NCBI RefSeq assembly: GCF_015595025.1
Contig: NZ_JADNRL010000024.1
Location: forward strand, 105,499-169,498
Reading direction: 5' to 3'
Length of the DNA stretch: 64,000 bases
DNA from: Halomonas sp. KAO
Lineage (GTDB): Bacteria > Pseudomonadota > Gammaproteobacteria > Pseudomonadales > Halomonadaceae
The notes under the pieces were generated by a model. The model worked only from the letters and a program-made list of their open reading frames with translations. It was not told where the DNA came from and made no database searches. How positions within the stretch are numbered: position 1 is the stretch's first letter; every line of letters begins with the position of its first letter. Positions 42,577 to 51,010 of the stretch are shown in pieces. Both the position numbers and the translations under genes were made by a program.

Positions 42577-44373
42577 TCAGTGGCCGGTCGCCACGCCAGC
42601 GCCCTTGGGATAGCGGACGCTCTCCACCAGGTCCTGGATCTCCTGCGGGGGCTCCTCGGTGGCACTGGAAACCAGGTAGGCCACCGTGAAGTTGCAGATC
42701 GCCCCCAGCGCGCCGAAGGAGAGCGGCGAGATGCCCAGGATCCAGTTATCCGGCGTGTTGGGCAGCATGTTGGTGCCGGGAATGAAGAACCAGCCCAGGT
42801 AGGTGAAGATATAGAGCAGGGTAGCGACCAGACCGGTCAGCATGCCGGCGACCGCGCCCTTGTTGTTCACCCGCTTGGAGAAGATCCCCATCATCAGCGC
42901 CGGGAACAGCGAGGCACCGGCGATGCCGAAGGCCAGGGCCACCGTCTGGGCAGCGAAGCCCGGCGGATTGAGGCCCAGGTAGGTCGCCAGCAGGATGGCG
43001 CCGGCCATGGAGATCCGCGCCGCCAGCATCTCGCCCTTCTCGGTGATGTTGGGGTTGATCATGTTGCGGATCAGGTCATGGCTGATCGCCGAGGAGATGG
43101 CCAGCAACAGACCGGCGGCGGTGGAGAGTGCCGCGGCGATACCGCCGGCCGCGATCAGGCCGATGACCCAGGGTGGCAGGTTGGCGATCTCGGGATTGGC
43201 GAGTACCAGGATATCGTTGTTGACGGTCAGCTCGCTGCCTTCCCAGCCATGGGATTCGGCGACCTCGGTGTACTCGGGATTGTTGTCGTTATAGAGCTGG
43301 ATGCGACCATCATCGTTCTTGTCCTCGAAGGTGATCAGACCGGTCTCTTCCCAGGTGCGGATCCAGCCCGGGCGCTCCTCGTAGAGGATCGGGTTGTTCA
43401 GCTCGTCGGTATAGTCTTCCACCTCACCGGCCATCTCGGGGTAGACGGTGGTCATCAGATTGAGCCGCGCCATGGAGCCAACGGCCGGTGCGGTGAGATA
43501 GAGCAGGGCGATGAAGACCAGGGCCCAGCCGGCAGACCAGCGGGCGTCGGCCACCTTGGGCACGGTGAAGAAGCGAATGATGACGTGGGGCAGGCCCGCG
43601 GTACCCACCATCAGCGACAGGGTGAACAGCACCATGTTGAGCTTGTTGTCCACATCGGCGGTGTAATCGCGGAAGCCCAGGGCGTTGACCACACTGTCCA
43701 GCTTGGCCAGCAGCGGCACACCGGACTCGGTGTGGGTGCTGAACATGCCGAACATGGGGATCGGGTTGCCGGTCAGCTGCAGGGCGATGAATACCGCGGG
43801 GATGGTGTAGGCGACAATCAGCACGATGTACTGGGCCACCTGGGTATAGGTAATTCCCTTCATGCCGCCGAATACCGCGTAGAGGAACACGATAAAGGCC
43901 GCGATCCAGATGCCCCAGGTGTTGGAGACCTCGAGGAAGCGCGAGAAGGCCACGCCGGCGCCGGTCATCTGGCCGATGACGTAGGTCACCGAGGCGACGA
44001 TCAGGCAGACGACGGCAACCAGGCGAGCGGTATTGCTGTAGAAACGCTCACCGATGAAGTCGGGCACCGTGAACTTGCCGAACTTGCGCAAGTAAGGAGC
44101 CAGCAGCATGGCCAGGATGACATAGCCGCCGGTCCAGCCCATCAGGAAGGTCGAGTTGGCGTAGCCCCCGGAGGCCAGCAGGCCGGCCATGGAGATGAAC
44201 GACGCGGCGGACATCCAGTCGGCGGCGGTGGCCATGCCGTTGGTGACCGGGTGGACGCCCCCGCCCGCCACATAGAAGTCCTTGGTCGAGCCGGCACGGG
44301 CCCAGATCGCTATGCCGATGTAGAGGGCGAATGACGCCCCTACAAATAGCAGGTTGATGGCAAATTGGCTCAT
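42577..44373 (-). CDS. actP: Sodium:acetate symporter ActP-type (VC_2705-like SSS transporter)
   Basis: 598-residue SSS/SLC5 permease, expected to bring acetate in with Na+. The N-terminus FALYIGIAIWARAGSTKDFYVAGGGVHPVTNGMATAADWMSAASF and the segment IAAGGIAAALSTAAGLLLAISSAISHDL are SSS signatures. A soluble loop of about 80 residues between membrane helices (about 310-390) carries a Ca-site-like stretch DKNDDGRIQLYN (351-362), a feature I associate with the VC_2705 subfamily paired with a DUF4212 protein. The start lies 6 bases after the DUF4212 stop, so both are co-transcribed. Confidence 0.92.
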   Translation of the reverse strand: MSQFAINLLFVGASFALYIGIAIWARAGSTKDFYVAGGGVHPVTNGMATAADWMSAASFISMAGLLASGGYANSTFLMGWTGGYVILAMLLAPYLRKFGKFTVPDFIGERFYSNTARLVAVVCLIVASVTYVIGQMTGAGVAFSRFLEVSNTWGIWIAAFIVFLYAVFGGMKGITYTQVAQYIVLIVAYTIPAVFIALQLTGNPIPMFGMFSTHTESGVPLLAKLDSVVNALGFRDYTADVDNKLNMVLFTLSLMVGTAGLPHVIIRFFTVPKVADARWSAGWALVFIALLYLTAPAVGSMARLNLMTTVYPEMAGEVEDYTDELNNPILYEERPGWIRTWEETGLITFEDKNDDGRIQLYNDNNPEYTEVAESHGWEGSELTVNNDILVLANPEIANLPPWVIGLIAAGGIAAALSTAAGLLLAISSAISHDLIRNMINPNITEKGEMLAARISMAGAILLATYLGLNPPGFAAQTVALAFGIAGASLFPALMMGIFSKRVNNKGAVAGMLTGLVATLLYIFTYLGWFFIPGTNMLPNTPDNWILGISPLSFGALGAICNFTVAYLVSSATEEPPQEIQDLVESVRYPKGAGVATGH

Positions 44374-44379
44374 TCTTGG

Positions 44380-44640
44380 TTACTCCCCGAGGCCGAATTT
44401 CTTGTCGAGCTTGTTCATGCGCCAGGCGTAGAAGAAGATCAGGCAAATGAAGGTCAGGATCGACCCTTGTTGGGCGAACCAGAAGCCAAGATCGGTCCCG
44501 CCGACCGGGATGCCGGCGAGCAGAGGCCGGAACAGGATGGCGCAGCCGTAGGAGACAAAGGCCCAGACGGCCAGGCAGCCCACGATCAGGCGTACGTTGG
44601 CCTTCCAGTACTCGGTAGTGTCGACTCTCTCTTCTGCCAT
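44380..44640 (-). CDS. DUF4212 small membrane subunit of the acetate symporter
   Basis: 86 residues with two membrane segments (about 18-38 and 54-74). EYWKANVRLIVGCLAVW and GFWFAQQGSILTFICLIFFYAWRMN are the DUF4212 hallmarks. The family is found directly upstream of VC_2705-type SSS permeases, as here, and is thought to be an accessory subunit. It is the first gene of a DUF4212-actP operon. A counterpart of E. coli yjcH by position, but a different family. Confidence 0.92.
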   Translation of the reverse strand: MAEERVDTTEYWKANVRLIVGCLAVWAFVSYGCAILFRPLLAGIPVGGTDLGFWFAQQGSILTFICLIFFYAWRMNKLDKKFGLGE

Positions 44641-44916
44641 GTCGTGTTCTCCACTTGTTGTTGAGATAGGGAACTTGTGCAGTCGTTGATGGTGAAATCA
44701 CCAGGACAATCGCATGTCTCCGGGCGGGAAGACGCCATGGTGGCGTGCGATTGCCCTGCATGATGCAGATAAATAGTGGTCAATGAGTGCAAGAAATGAA
44801 TCCCAGACTTTCGTATCATGAGAATAAAGCGATTCAGTGTTGATAGTAAAAAATATTTAAAATCAATGCTTTGTTATATATGGTTCTGTGGGATGCCAGG
44901 AACAAAGGCGGCTGGT

Positions 44917-44932
44917 TAACACCATGGTATAT
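44917..44932. promoter_or_regulatory. Candidate CrbR site, degenerate
   Basis: TAACACC-AT-GGTATAT, same 7-2-7 geometry as the acs site with GGTATA in place of GGTCTA. Confidence 0.35.
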
Positions 44933-44942
44933 CTCGTTCATC

Positions 44943-44958
44943 TTGGACCTTTGTCTAG
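44943..44958. promoter_or_regulatory. Candidate CrbR site, upstream of actP operon
   Basis: TTGGACC-TT-TGTCTAG. The GGACC half and the GTCTA half are both kept. Centre 44950.5, 31 bases from the next site. Confidence 0.5.
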
Positions 44959-44973
44959 TGATAAGGCGTCGGA

Positions 44974-44989
44974 TAGGACCATGGTCTAA
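44974..44989. promoter_or_regulatory. Candidate CrbR site, best palindrome
   Basis: TAGGACC-AT-GGTCTAA, nearly a perfect dyad (TAGGACC versus TTAGACC on the other strand). Its right half GGTCTAA is identical to that of the acs site. Confidence 0.5.
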
Positions 44990-45206
44990 GCGGCCCTGGA
45001 TCGATACGTTCGTCTAGCTTATCGGCGAGGCATGGTCGTTGTTATGCTCCACAGGAGTACCGATGTGTCGTCGGCTTCGTCGCCTGCCGATCACGCCTGC
45101 GGAAATCAATAACAATGCCTTCGCCGAAGGCGTCCCCCTGAGACCGACGAGCCACATCGGTGCCGGGGCGCTCCTTCAGGCGGGGGGGGATCCGTGAGGT
45201 CCAGCC

Positions 45207-47033
45207 ATGATCGATCTCGATCTTTCTCAGCCACCGTTCACGCTGCTCGACGAGCCCGGTCGCGAACGGGTGCGCCAGGGCGTCGATCTGGCCTACTTCG
45301 ATCATGACGAGATCATCCTCGAGGCTGGTCAGCCCGGCGAGTATGTCTTTCTGATTCACAAGGGCGAGGTGGCGGAGATCGATGCCACCCAGCCGGCGGC
45401 CAGGGAGCGCATCGGGCATTACACCCAGGGGGACCTGTTCGGGGCGATCAGCATTCTCAACGGCAAGAGTCGCTATCGCTTTCGTGCCGAGCAGGAGAGC
45501 CTCTGCTACCTGATGCCCAGGGCACTTTTCCTGGAGCTGTGCGACGCCTATCTCCCCTTTGCCGAGTTCTTCCGCCAGAGCCTGGCCCACAAGGCCCGCC
45601 TGCTGACCGAGCAGCGCGCCGAGGGCGGAGTGACCATGGCCGGTTTCATGCTGGCGATGGTGAAGGAGTGCATGCGTGAGCCCCTGGTGGTGCCGGCTGC
45701 CACCACCATCGCCGAGGCGGTGGTCACCATCAACGAGCGGCGTGCCGACTCGCTGCTGGTGAAGCGCAGTGGTTGTCACGGCATGATCACCAAGACCGAC
45801 CTGCTCAATGCCCTGGTGGTAGACGAACGTGGCCGAGACACTCCGCTCGAGGAGCTGGGGCATGCCGAGCTGATCACCGTGACACCGGAAAAGTACCTCT
45901 TCGAGGCGCTGGTGATCATGACCCGTCACAAGGTGGAGCGGGTCGTGGTGATGGACCAGCACCAACCGGTGGGGGTGGTGGAGCTGACCGATGTGCTCAG
46001 TTACTTCTCCAGTCGCAGCTACGTGGTCAGCCTGCAGGTCGAACAGGCCGACAGCCTCGAAGCCCTCGCCGCCGCCAGCCGCCGCACTCCCGAGCTGGTC
46101 AGTGCGCTGATGGCCCAGGGGGTCAAGCTGCGCTTCTCCATGGGCCTGCTGGCGGCCCTCAACGGCCGGATCATCAACAAGGCCTGGGGGTTTCTGATCG
46201 ACGAGCGTTACCATGCCGATAGCTGCCTGATGGTGATGGGCAGCGAAGGGCGTGGTGAGCAGATCCTCAAGACCGATCAGGACAACGGCCTGATCCTGGC
46301 CGATGATCTCGAGTGGCCCGACTGCGCCGAGCGGATGCAGTGCCTGACCGAGACCCTGGTGGAGCTGGGTTATCCACTCTGCCCGGGCAATATCATGGTC
46401 TCCAACCCGGAGTGGGTGGGCACGGTCACCCAGTGGAAGCGGCGCATGGCGCGCTGGGTCGAGGCCCGGGATGGCGACAGCCTGATGAAGCTGGCGATCA
46501 TGCTCGACTCCCACGCGGTGGCGGGCAACCCGGCGCTGCTCGACCGGGTGCGTGACGACCTCTTTGCCCAGTGCAGCGGAAACGATCTGCTGCTCTCCTA
46601 CTTCGCCCGCACCATCCTGCGTTTCTCCACACCGCTGACCCTGTTTGGCTCACTCAAGCGACCTCAGCACGGCATCGATATCAAGAAGGGGGGGATCTTT
46701 CCCATCGTGCATGGCGTGCGGGTGATGGCACTGGAGCGGGGCATACGGCCTACCTCGACTCTGGAGCGTCTGGAGGCCCTGGCTGCCGATGGCCGGCTGG
46801 AGCCACGCTTCGCCGAGGACCTGGCCGAGGCGCTGGCGCTGTTCACCGAGCTGCGCCTCAAGCAGCAGCTGGAGAGGCGTGAGGACGAGGAGGGGGGCGA
46901 GCAGCACAGCCCAGATCGTGTGGTGGTACAGGAGCTCTCGTCGCTGGAGCGCGACCTGCTGCGCGAGGCGCTGCATATCGTCAAGGACTTCAAGCAGCGC
47001 CTTTCCCACCGCTTTCATCTGGAATACTCATGA
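45207..47033 (+). CDS. cNMP-binding/CBS/DUF294 putative nucleotidyltransferase
   Basis: 608 residues in the order cyclic-nucleotide-binding-like domain (about 10-125, GEYVFLIHKGEVAEI and GDLFGAIS), two CBS domains (about 150-275), DUF294 nucleotidyltransferase-like domain with GSEGRGEQILKTDQDNG (about 345-361), and a DUF294 C-terminal helical domain. The nucleotidyltransferase signature resembles that of GlnD, suggesting transfer of a nucleotide to a protein or other partner. The target is unknown. It is divergent from actP, a neighbourhood also found in pseudomonads (PA3233 beside PA3234), implying an acetate-linked regulatory role. Confidence 0.88.
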   Translation: MIDLDLSQPPFTLLDEPGRERVRQGVDLAYFDHDEIILEAGQPGEYVFLIHKGEVAEIDATQPAARERIGHYTQGDLFGAISILNGKSRYRFRAEQESLCYLMPRALFLELCDAYLPFAEFFRQSLAHKARLLTEQRAEGGVTMAGFMLAMVKECMREPLVVPAATTIAEAVVTINERRADSLLVKRSGCHGMITKTDLLNALVVDERGRDTPLEELGHAELITVTPEKYLFEALVIMTRHKVERVVVMDQHQPVGVVELTDVLSYFSSRSYVVSLQVEQADSLEALAAASRRTPELVSALMAQGVKLRFSMGLLAALNGRIINKAWGFLIDERYHADSCLMVMGSEGRGEQILKTDQDNGLILADDLEWPDCAERMQCLTETLVELGYPLCPGNIMVSNPEWVGTVTQWKRRMARWVEARDGDSLMKLAIMLDSHAVAGNPALLDRVRDDLFAQCSGNDLLLSYFARTILRFSTPLTLFGSLKRPQHGIDIKKGGIFPIVHGVRVMALERGIRPTSTLERLEALAADGRLEPRFAEDLAEALALFTELRLKQQLERREDEEGGEQHSPDRVVVQELSSLERDLLREALHIVKDFKQRLSHRFHLEYS

Positions 47034-47067
47034 ATCGACGGAACGACAACGACACAAGGAGCCCGTC

Positions 47068-47685
47068 ATGCTCAAGATGCTGAGACGCGTCGCGGATCAG
47101 CGGCGCCATGCCAACGGCGAGTACGCCTGGCTGTTTCGCCCCTATACCGGTGACGAGATGGTGGTGATCGACACCGAGACCACCGGCCTGGATACCCGCA
47201 GCGCCGAGCTGGTGTCGATCGCCGCGGTGCGGGTGCGTGGTGATCATATCCTCACCAGTGACTCTTTGGATCTGCGCCTTCGCCGCCCCGACTCGCTGAC
47301 CGGTGATTCCATCCGCATCCATGGCCTGCGTGGCATGGACCTCGACAATGGCGAGAGCATCGACAGCGCCCTGGCGCGGCTGCTCGACTTCGTCGGCAAT
47401 CGCCCTCTCGTGGGCTGGCATCTGGGCTTTGACCTGGCGATTCTCAACCGTGAGCTGCGTCCGCGTTTCGGCTTCGAGCTACCCAACGCCACCGTGGATG
47501 TGGCCCAGCTGTGGCGGCGCCGACTGCGGCGTCGGCACCCGGAAATCGATAACCTGCCACGCTTCGAGAGTGCCGCCGAGCGCCTGGGGGTGCCGGTCAT
47601 GGGGCGCAATACCGCCCTGGGGGATGCGGTGACCACCGCGCTGATGTTCCTGCGCCTGGAGCGTACTGTCGCCGCCGGGAGTTAG
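47068..47685 (+). CDS. DEDD-type 3'-5' exonuclease-like protein (DnaQ fold) with altered ExoIII motif
   Basis: 205 residues. ExoI motif [10 protein letters not shown] with Asp35 and Glu37, and ExoII region [15 protein letters not shown] with Asp. In the ExoIII region [14 protein letters not shown] the Asp186 is kept, but the place where DEDDh enzymes have His holds Asn181. AAGGA lies before ATG 47068, 34 bases after the DUF294 gene, so the two form an operon. The substrate is unknown. The pair next to actP is shared with pseudomonads. Confidence 0.87.
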   Translation: MLKMLRRVADQRRHANGEYAWLFRPYTGDEMVVIDTETTGLDTRSAELVSIAAVRVRGDHILTSDSLDLRLRRPDSLTGDSIRIHGLRGMDLDNGESIDSALARLLDFVGNRPLVGWHLGFDLAILNRELRPRFGFELPNATVDVAQLWRRRLRRRHPEIDNLPRFESAAERLGVPVMGRNTALGDAVTTALMFLRLERTVAAGS

Positions 47686-47779
47686 CCGGCGCGAGTGGCG
47701 TCTGGCGTCGCCTGGCGCGGTCGCCGGTGGTAGGATGGGCGCCATTCCATTTTTGCCCGCACTGGCAGCGCCAAGACCT

Positions 47780-48691
47780 ATGCAAGACGCCGTGACCTTC
47801 GACCCCCGCGAACGCGATAGCGCGCCCCTCACCCGCTCTCGGCCAGCCACGCCCCAGCCCGGTACTCAGGAGAAGCGTGAATTCAACAAGCTGCAGAAGC
47901 GGCTGCGGCGCCAGGTAGGCAATGCCATCATCGACTACGGCATGATTCATGAGGGAGACCGGGTGATGGTGTGCCTGTCCGGCGGCAAGGACAGCTACAC
48001 CCTGCTCGAGATCCTGCGCAATCTGCAGCGCAACGCCCCGGTCGACTTCTCGCTGGTGGCGGTGAATCTCGACCAGAAGCAGCCCGGCTTTCCCGAGCAT
48101 GTGCTGCCCGAGTACCTGCAGGGTATCGGGGTCGACTATCATATCCTCGAGCGCGACACCTACTCGGTGGTCAAGGAGAAGACCCCGGAAGGCAAGACCA
48201 CCTGTGCGCTCTGCTCGCGACTGCGCCGCGGCTCCCTGTATGGATTCGCCGAGGAGATCGGTGCCAACAAGATCGCCCTGGGCCACCACCGCGAGGATAT
48301 CCTCGAGACCCTGTTCCTCAACATGTTCTTCGGCGGCAGCCTCAAGTCGATGCCGCCGAAGCTGCTGTCCGACGATGGCCGAAACATGGTGATTCGACCG
48401 CTGGCCTATTGCCGGGAGGCGGACATTGCCGAGTTTGCTCGGCAGATGGCGTTTCCGATCATCCCCTGCAATCTGTGTGGCTCTCAGCCCAACCTGCAGC
48501 GTCAGGTGGTCAAGGAGATGCTGGCGGAGTGGGAGGCGAAGCACCCCGGGCGGCTGGAGAGCATGTTCAAGGCGGTGACCAACGTGGCGCCTTCACAGCT
48601 GGCCGATCGTGAGCTGTTTGACTTCGCCGGGCTGGAGGAGAAGCAGGCCAGGATGCAGGCCAGCCGGATCGATATCCAGCAAGAGCTCTAA
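47780..48691 (+). CDS. ttcA: tRNA 2-thiocytidine(32) synthetase
   Basis: Fe-S dependent PP-loop ATPase that thiolates C32 of some tRNAs. About 303 residues. PP-loop [12 protein letters not shown]; cluster cysteines in [12 protein letters not shown] and the second Cys pair [27 protein letters not shown] is also a family signature. The start is 47780 (MQDAVTF) or the in-frame ATG 47735; neither has a good ribosome site. Neighbouring fnr and ttcA are also adjacent in E. coli and pseudomonads. Confidence 0.94.
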   Translation: MQDAVTFDPRERDSAPLTRSRPATPQPGTQEKREFNKLQKRLRRQVGNAIIDYGMIHEGDRVMVCLSGGKDSYTLLEILRNLQRNAPVDFSLVAVNLDQKQPGFPEHVLPEYLQGIGVDYHILERDTYSVVKEKTPEGKTTCALCSRLRRGSLYGFAEEIGANKIALGHHREDILETLFLNMFFGGSLKSMPPKLLSDDGRNMVIRPLAYCREADIAEFARQMAFPIIPCNLCGSQPNLQRQVVKEMLAEWEAKHPGRLESMFKAVTNVAPSQLADRELFDFAGLEEKQARMQASRIDIQQEL

Positions 48692-48712
48692 GTTTGAAGA
48701 GCGGCGCTTCAC

Positions 48713-48775
48713 GCCTGGAAGCTGGAAGAAAAACCTTGACCCCAGAATTATCGGGACCATGCCAGCTTCCAGCTT
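48713..48775. repeat. Mirrored AGCTGGA-type heptamers between ttcA and fnr
   Basis: Two tandem CTGGAAG units (48715-48728) face the inverted CCAGCTTCCAGC (48762-48773). The arms CTGGAAGCTGG and CCAGCTTCCAG pair perfectly over 11 bases across a 36-base loop that holds CCCAGAATTATCGGG. It lies between convergent genes and reaches the fnr stop. Confidence 0.8.
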
Positions 48776-49518
48776 TAGTGCGCGCCCTCTTCCTCGGCCA
48801 GGTGGGTGAGCGCCGGCAGATCGAGGATATTCACCTCGCGCCCCGAGACGGCGACCAGGCCCTGGGTCTGGAAGCGGCCGAGGATACGGCTTACCGTCTC
48901 CACCGCCAGGCCCAGATAGTTGCCGATATCGGCCCGCGCCATGGAGAGGCGGAAGCTGTAGGGCGAATAGCCGCGGCGGCGGAAACGCTCGGAGAGGCTG
49001 GTGAAGAAGCTGGCCAGGCGCTGGTCGGCGGTCTTGCGCGAGAGCAGGCGCATCATGCGGCGGTCATCGCGCAGCTCCTTGCTCATGCTGCGGTAGAGTT
49101 GTCCGCGCAGCTCCGGCATCGACTCCGCGAGGTGGTCCAGGCGGTCGAAGGGAATCTCGCAGACGGTGGTGGTCTCCAGGGCCACCACGGTCCCCGGGTA
49201 GCATTGTTCGTCGATGCCGTCGAGGCCCACCAGCTCGCTGGGCAGGTAGAAGTTGGTCAGCTGGTCTTCGCCACTGCCCTCGGTGGTGACCTGCTTGAGG
49301 CTGCCGGAGCGAACCGCGAAGACGCTGGAGAAGGGAGTGTCCTGGCGAAATAGCGCCTCGCCCTTCTTGAGTGGTGCGCGACGCCGGATGATGGCGTCGA
49401 ACTGGTCCATGTCGTCCACCTCGAGTGCCAGAGGCAGGCAGAGCGAGCTGAGACTGCATGTCTGACAGCGCGTCTCCTGTAGTACGGATCGCCGCCGACC
49501 GGTGAGAGTACCCGCCAT
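48775..49518 (-). CDS. fnr: Fnr/Anr oxygen-sensing transcription regulator
   Basis: CRP/FNR-family regulator with a 4Fe-4S oxygen sensor. 247 residues. Cluster cysteines Cys18, Cys21, Cys27 in CQTCSLSSLC, and Cys120 in TVCEIPFD. The DNA-recognition helix has ETVSR, as in FNR (binding TTGAT-N4-ATCAA). The start at 49518 is supported by GAAGGGAAGG upstream and by a promoter whose predicted start lies near 49545; the earlier ATG at 49545 would be leaderless. It presumably controls the adjacent hemN and cco genes, where matching boxes are seen. Confidence 0.96.
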   Translation of the reverse strand: MAGTLTGRRRSVLQETRCQTCSLSSLCLPLALEVDDMDQFDAIIRRRAPLKKGEALFRQDTPFSSVFAVRSGSLKQVTTEGSGEDQLTNFYLPSELVGLDGIDEQCYPGTVVALETTTVCEIPFDRLDHLAESMPELRGQLYRSMSKELRDDRRMMRLLSRKTADQRLASFFTSLSERFRRRGYSPYSFRLSMARADIGNYLGLAVETVSRILGRFQTQGLVAVSGREVNILDLPALTHLAEEEGAH

Positions 49519-49551
49519 GGCCCTTCCCTTCTTGATCGTGTTCATGGCCCC

Positions 49552-49579
49552 ATTATGGAGCAAAGTGCAGGCGGGGCAA
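49552..49579 (-). promoter_or_regulatory. Probable fnr promoter
   Basis: On the minus strand TTGCCC (49579-49574), 16 bases, CATAAT (49557-49552). Predicted start near 49545, giving a leader of about 27 bases. No Fnr box overlaps it. Confidence 0.55.
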
Positions 49580-49598
49580 ACTATGCGGGGCTCGGCGG

Positions 49599-50921
49599 TT
49601 AGGGGAGGGCGAGGGCCTCGAGGATGTAGGGCAGCCGCCAGTGTCCCTCGGCGGTCAGCGATACCCCCACAGTCGTCATCTTGATCACTCCCTCCGCGTG
49701 AAGCCTCTCGAGGTGTGGGCTCGGCGGCAGGCCTGCAGGGTCGATGCCACGGCCACACAGCAGGGTCTCGCGGTGGCGTCGTTCATCGGCCGTCAGCCGG
49801 GTGCCGCGTGCGGTTGGCAGGTGGCTGTTATCGAGTGCCGATTCGTATGCCGCCAGCGTATCGGCGTTGCGAACCCAGAGGTCGCCGATACGGCTGATGG
49901 CATTCACGCCGAGTCCCAACAGGTCACCCGCTTGCCCCCGGGTAAAGCCAAGCGGGCCATGGCCCAGGGCGCCGCTGGCCCGGGCCTGTGCCAGGAGGTC
50001 GTTGCGACGCGTGTATAGGCCCAGACCGATATGGACATAGCCGGCGGCGTCGAGCCGGGCGCGAGCCTCGGCCAGCAGTTGTTGGCGGGTCGCCGCGTCG
50101 GGTAGCCAGTCACGGTGGATGGCACGCTGGGCAGGGTGGTGCTCCGGGCGATGCCGATAGCGGTAGAGGCGGATGCGTGCCGGGACCATGCCGATGACCT
50201 GCTCGAGGGTGTCGACGAGGCCTTGGGGTGTCTGGAAGGGGAGCCCCAGCATCAGCGACATCGTCAACTCCCGAAAACCCAGGCGGTCGGCTTCGTCGAC
50301 CAGCGACTCGGTCAGGGCCCTCGGCTGTACGCGGTTGATGGCCTGCTGGACGCGTGGATCCAGCTCCTGCACACCCAGGTTCAGGCGGTTGAAGCCCAGC
50401 GCCTGCAGATGACGCAGGGTCAGCATATCGGCCTCTCGTGGGTCGAGGTCGATGCTGAAGTCCCGCTCTCGGTCGCCGGAGAGGCCGAGGCGTGCGTCCA
50501 GGCGATCGAAGAGGTCGCTCATCTGCTCCAGCGTGAGAAAGGCCGGGGGGGCGCCGCCCCAGTGCAGTCGAGATACCGGCGGCAGGCCGTCGAGCCGGCG
50601 CCGGACCAGTACCATTTCGCGGTCGAGACGTGTCAGATAGGAATCGGCCTGGCGACTGCTGCGAACGGAAACGCACTGGCTGGCGCAGAAGCGGCAGGCA
50701 TGACGGCAGAAGGGCAGGCGTACCTGAATCGCCAGGGGGGCCTCGGCCGGGCGCGCGGCGAGGGCCTCTTCCAGGGCCTGGACGCCGATGTCGTCGCGAT
50801 AGTGGTGCGGGGCGGGGTAGGCGACCTCCGCGGCCGTTACCAGGTCGCCCGCGCCGGGCAGCGGCTCTCGAGCAGGACTCGAGGCTCCGGCGGGGATGGT
50901 GTACTTGGCGGGAACGGGCAT
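49599..50921 (-). CDS. hemN: Oxygen-independent coproporphyrinogen III oxidase-like radical SAM protein (HemN-type)
   Basis: Likely makes protoporphyrinogen without oxygen, needed for haem during micro-oxic growth. 440 residues. Radical-SAM cysteines Cys72, Cys76, Cys79 (FCRHACRFC). HemN signatures NLGVQELDPRVQQAINRVQP and LGLGVNAISRIG are present. Differences: the usual GGGTP SAM loop reads GGAPP (122-126), and the CGC after the cluster is CASQC. GGAG lies 7 bases before ATG. An Anr-type box and -10 sit upstream. Family membership is firm, activity less so. Confidence 0.85.
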   Translation of the reverse strand: MPVPAKYTIPAGASSPAREPLPGAGDLVTAAEVAYPAPHHYRDDIGVQALEEALAARPAEAPLAIQVRLPFCRHACRFCASQCVSVRSSRQADSYLTRLDREMVLVRRRLDGLPPVSRLHWGGAPPAFLTLEQMSDLFDRLDARLGLSGDRERDFSIDLDPREADMLTLRHLQALGFNRLNLGVQELDPRVQQAINRVQPRALTESLVDEADRLGFRELTMSLMLGLPFQTPQGLVDTLEQVIGMVPARIRLYRYRHRPEHHPAQRAIHRDWLPDAATRQQLLAEARARLDAAGYVHIGLGLYTRRNDLLAQARASGALGHGPLGFTRGQAGDLLGLGVNAISRIGDLWVRNADTLAAYESALDNSHLPTARGTRLTADERRHRETLLCGRGIDPAGLPPSPHLERLHAEGVIKMTTVGVSLTAEGHWRLPYILEALALP

Positions 50922-50950
50922 GGGGCGACTCCGCTGATGGCTCTATCCCC

Positions 50951-50992
50951 ATGCTAGGGGGTGGGGCCGAGAGCGGCGTTGAGCTGCGTCAA
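50951..50992 (-). promoter_or_regulatory. Anr/Fnr-dependent hemN promoter
   Basis: Box TTGAGCTGCGTCAA (50979-50992) matches TTGAT-N4-ATCAA at 8 of 10 defined positions. On the minus strand a -10 TAGCAT (50956-50951) places the box centre near -41.5, the class II position, with a leader of about 23 bases to hemN. Confidence 0.75.
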
Positions 50993-51010
50993 CCCCGCGT
51001 GGAATAGTGC

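Larger units (their letters stand above)
44641..45206. other. Divergent 566-base control region between actP operon and DUF294 gene
   Basis: No credible gene. An AT-rich core at about 44815-44885 (AAAAAATATTTAAAATC, GTTATATATGG) probably holds the minus-strand promoter of DUF4212-actP. Three 7-2-7 elements lie at 44917, 44943 and 44974. A possible plus-strand -10, TAGCTT (45015-45020), precedes a 185-base leader to the DUF294 gene with a small hairpin GCCTTCG-CCG-AAGGC near 45117-45131. Confidence 0.6.

Noticed and set aside
42565..44334. 589-residue plus-strand frame opposite actP
   Set aside because: Shadow of the membrane-protein gene: Gly/Gln/His-rich with no hydrophobic or catalytic pattern.
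49524..49545. Fnr box TTGATCGTGTTCAT near the fnr start
   Set aside because: Only one half fits TTGAT; the second half TTCAT does not match ATCAA, and the site is downstream of the predicted transcript start.
49545..49758. Longer Fnr beginning upstream of 49518
   Set aside because: The predicted promoter lies inside that extension, the extra residues have no family match, and 49518 has the best ribosome site.
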